Part shown: piece after piece, positions 61,938 through 64,000 of the stretch | How the letters are laid out: each line of letters begins with the position of its first letter | Position numbering within the stretch: the first letter of the stretch is position 1 | Position numbers and translations under genes: made by a program | Notes under the pieces: generated by a model | Told to the model about the DNA's origin: nothing | Databases searched by the model: none | Seen by the model: only the letters and a program-made list of their open reading frames with translations | Source: UBA5436 sp050951845 | Lineage (GTDB): Bacteria; Bacillota; Clostridia; Saccharofermentanales; DTU023 | Direction of reading: 5' to 3' | DNA length: 64,000 nucleotides | Assembly: GCA_050951845.1 (NCBI GenBank) | Contig: JBMNJV010000001.1 | Coordinates: 496,001 to 560,000 of the forward strand

Positions 61938-63374
61938 GTGAGTGATGTCTCGGTTTTAGGTGTGGATCTGGGCGCCAGCTCAGTCAAAATTGGTTTGGCA
62001 ACTTATGATGGTAGTAAATTATCTCTGGTTGATGAGCAGGTTTTTAGAAATAGACCGATTCATTTACCGACTGTATCTTATTGGGATGTATTTTCTTTTT
62101 ATAATGCAATAAAAGATGCTCTCTCCTATTTCTCAGCGGACTATAATATTGATTCAATTGCAGTGGTTTCGTGGGGATCAACGTATGGTTTATTGGATGA
62201 AAAAAGCCGCTTAATTGAGCCTGTATACCATTATCGTGATAAAAGATCAGAAAAATCAATGGATGAAATCTACAAAATTATTACACCGGAAGATTTATTC
62301 AAATTGACAGCATGTCAACCAAATCGTACGTATGCTTTAGCTCAATTGTTTGCATATATCGAACATGGTGATAGAGAAATATTAGAAAGAGCAGAAACAT
62401 TATTGTTTTTGCCTGATTTACTTTCATATTTCTTATCAGGAACCAAAGGAACTGAAATTACTATAACCGGTACGACAGGTCTTCTGAATGCTGAATTGAA
62501 TAACTGGTCTTATGAACTATTTGATTTGCTTAACATACCGAGGCATATGATTAAAGATTTGATTAAACCCGGAGAAATCAGGGGTCCTTTATTGTCCGCT
62601 ATTAAGAAAGAAACCGGAGCAAAAGATTGCCTGGTTACGACAGGTGTTGGTCATGATACTTTTTCCGGAACATTGGCAATTCCCGATTATGGTAAAAACA
62701 AGCTATATCTCAGTATGGGAACAAATACGAATATGGGTTTGGAATTAGATGACGTAATAATATCCGAGTTTGCCTTTGAAAGTGGATTCAAATATTCAGT
62801 AGGTTTTGATAATCAAGTATACGCATATAGAGATTTTGCCGGTTTTTGGTTAATAGATCAGCTATTGATCTCATTTGCCGGAGACGGAAGAAGCTACACT
62901 TATGATGATATTTTAGAATTAACAAAAAATCCGAATTACAGTGGAGAAATTTTTGACGTAGAAAGTCCGGAGTTTGCTGATATACATGGTGATATCAGAG
63001 TAAAAATCAATGAACAGTTAAAAAGCAAAGGTTTGAAGACTTTAGAAGAAGATTATGAGTTTGCATGTTGTATTTTCAGAAGCATTGCAGCAAGAATTTC
63101 GCATTACAAAGAAAAGTATTGTGAACTCATAGGCCAAAATGTAGAGGGCATTTATGCCATTAATGGCGGAAGTAGGAATACTTCTTTAATGCAAATGATA
63201 GCAGATGCGGTAGATATGCCGGTATATGCCGGCCTGCCTCAAGGAACGTTAATTGGGAATCTCCTTTCTCAGTTATACGCACTGGGACATTTAAATAATG
63301 TCTCGGAAATCAGGGAATTATCCGCGAATTCGTTTGAAATGAAAGAATATCTCCCCGGAGATCCAATCATCTAG
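61938..63374 (+). CDS. FGGY-family sugar kinase, rhamnulokinase-like
   Basis: 478 aa, GTG start with GAGGAGAT upstream. The ATP-phosphate motif GVDLGASSVKIGLATYDG is at residue 8 onward, the second phosphate loop is YLSMGTNTNMG near residue 256, and adenosine-motif sequence is AINGGSRNTSLMQMIADAVD near residue 406, with GLPQGTLIGN after it. The last part is closest to rhamnulokinase and related ketose kinases. A class II aldolase follows by 70 bp, the usual next step after phosphorylation of a deoxy-ketose. Confidence 0.88.
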   Translation: MSDVSVLGVDLGASSVKIGLATYDGSKLSLVDEQVFRNRPIHLPTVSYWDVFSFYNAIKDALSYFSADYNIDSIAVVSWGSTYGLLDEKSRLIEPVYHYRDKRSEKSMDEIYKIITPEDLFKLTACQPNRTYALAQLFAYIEHGDREILERAETLLFLPDLLSYFLSGTKGTEITITGTTGLLNAELNNWSYELFDLLNIPRHMIKDLIKPGEIRGPLLSAIKKETGAKDCLVTTGVGHDTFSGTLAIPDYGKNKLYLSMGTNTNMGLELDDVIISEFAFESGFKYSVGFDNQVYAYRDFAGFWLIDQLLISFAGDGRSYTYDDILELTKNPNYSGEIFDVESPEFADIHGDIRVKINEQLKSKGLKTLEEDYEFACCIFRSIAARISHYKEKYCELIGQNVEGIYAINGGSRNTSLMQMIADAVDMPVYAGLPQGTLIGNLLSQLYALGHLNNVSEIRELSANSFEMKEYLPGDPII

Positions 63375-63444
63375 AAGTATGTTAATAAGTCAATAATTTT
63401 TTATAACATATTAATTTAATAATAAAGTTAGAAGGAAAAAAACA

Positions 63445-64000
63445 ATGAAACGAAAAGAACTCGATTTTGATGCAATTGCAGAGGTAATGGCAGTAGCAAA
63501 ACGCCTTGACGACAAAGGTATGGTTAATGCTTTTGAAGGGAACATTTCAGTTAAGTCAAAAAAGGATGGATGCCTGTATGTTACACCAACAGGCAAGAAT
63601 AAAGCCTTATATACATGGGATCAAATTGCTGTAATTGATGAAAACGGAGAATGGATAGGCGGCAGTTGTAAGCCTACTTCTGAGTTACCGATGCACTTTA
63701 ATACTTATAAAATGCGTGATGGTAAAAGTATTGGAGGTATTGTACATGCTCATCCAACATTTATCACAGCCTATTCTATATGTTTAAAATCGATTAGAAG
63801 TCACGCTTATCCTGAATTAATGGGTAATTTCAAAGAAATCCAGGTTTGTCCTTATGGCAGACCGGGCGAGCCGGGAATTTATAAAGAGGCAGAACCTTAT
63901 ATCAATGCCGGGCAAGACATAGTTATTTTGGGAAATCATGGAGTTTTGGTTGTTGGTGAAACTGCGACCGATGCAATGAATAAACTGGAAGCTGCAGAGT
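63445..64000 (+). CDS. class II aldolase/adducin-family protein (fuculose/rhamnulose-phosphate aldolase type), 3' end cut off
   Basis: The frame from ATG 63445 (AGAAGGA upstream) runs off the window after 185 codons. Zinc and catalytic residues are seen as SELPMH near residue 80, GIVHAHP near residue 99 and LGNHGVLVVG near residue 163, with the sugar-phosphate loop NAFEGNISVK near residue 28 and VTPTGKNK near residue 47. Enzymes of this class split fuculose or rhamnulose 1-phosphate or ribulose 5-phosphate. It pairs with the preceding kinase as a two-step route to a triose phosphate and an aldehyde. Confidence 0.88.
   Translation, partial: MKRKELDFDAIAEVMAVAKRLDDKGMVNAFEGNISVKSKKDGCLYVTPTGKNKALYTWDQIAVIDENGEWIGGSCKPTSELPMHFNTYKMRDGKSIGGIVHAHPTFITAYSICLKSIRSHAYPELMGNFKEIQVCPYGRPGEPGIYKEAEPYINAGQDIVILGNHGVLVVGETATDAMNKLEAAE

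Overview
The window reads as a chromosomal segment of a low-GC, anaerobic Gram-positive bacterium of the Clostridia. This rests on strong GGAGG-type ribosome binding sites, a threonine T-box leader before thrS, an anaerobic sulfatase-maturase-type radical SAM enzyme, a second radical SAM protein with its own GTPase, and many Firmicutes-type small families (DUF3842, DUF2975 with a Cro-like partner, DUF2089, TIGR01440, DUF368). The species cannot be named from sequence alone.

Layout. (1) 0.1-9.1 kb: an AT-rich catabolic and transport island on the + strand. It holds two zinc-dependent dehydrogenases, a NagB-like sugar-phosphate isomerase, a phosphofructokinase-like kinase, and a complete NitT/TauT-type ABC importer with two permeases and two different ATPases, one with a degenerate signature motif. 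(2) 9.1-16.9 kb: a nickel island. It holds a DUF3842 protein, a BtuFCD-type metal or metallophore importer, an FmdE-type zinc-ribbon protein, and larE, larB and larC, which make and load the nickel-pincer (NPN) cofactor of lactate-racemase-type enzymes. LarC carries a very long histidine tract. No LarA-type apo-enzyme is in the window. (3) 17-24 kb: a radical SAM maturase, a DUF1858 protein, a DMT transporter, a NatAB-type ABC exporter, an aromatic-acid-exporter-like protein, Dps, a tiny hydrophobic ORF whose ribosome binding site lies in a hairpin, and a PepSY protein. (4) 24.2-26.8 kb: a minus-strand pair, a Tes/MJ0619-like radical SAM protein and a G3E (CobW-like) GTPase, of unknown role.

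(5) 27-34 kb: small genes, among them an SGNH hydrolase, a GNAT remnant, tRNA-Val(GAC), a DUF2975/XRE pair behind a near-perfect 31-bp palindrome, inorganic pyrophosphatase, a membrane-bound J-domain protein, an AIM24-like protein and a DUF2089/membrane protein pair. (6) 34-54.5 kb: mostly housekeeping, including thrS with its T-box, a TRIC channel, an M20 amidohydrolase, a DUF368 transporter, a DUF4015 glycoside hydrolase, a MurE-like ligase, an arginase-family protein, a Nudix-like protein with a broken Nudix box, YigZ, YebC, a P-loop/membrane protein pair, SbcD and SbcC, a TPR protein and TIGR01440. (7) 54.9-57.3 kb: an intact IS66-family element with 8-bp target duplications. (8) 57.5-60.8 kb: divergent GTP-type PEP carboxykinase and malic enzyme, a C3/C4 node. 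(9) 61-64 kb: a small membrane protein, then a rhamnulokinase-like FGGY kinase and the start of a class II aldolase, a second deoxysugar or sugar catabolic unit.

The most unusual feature is a repeat family. A 58-bp imperfect dyad element occurs at three separate intergenic sites, each time as exactly three copies at a 91-92-bp period (32.9-33.2, 36.6-36.8 and 54.6-54.8 kb). The copies are about 88 % identical between the first two sites and about 74 % between the first and third, while the roughly 34-bp linkers differ from site to site. Other short tandem duplications are also common, both in genes (sbcC) and between them.
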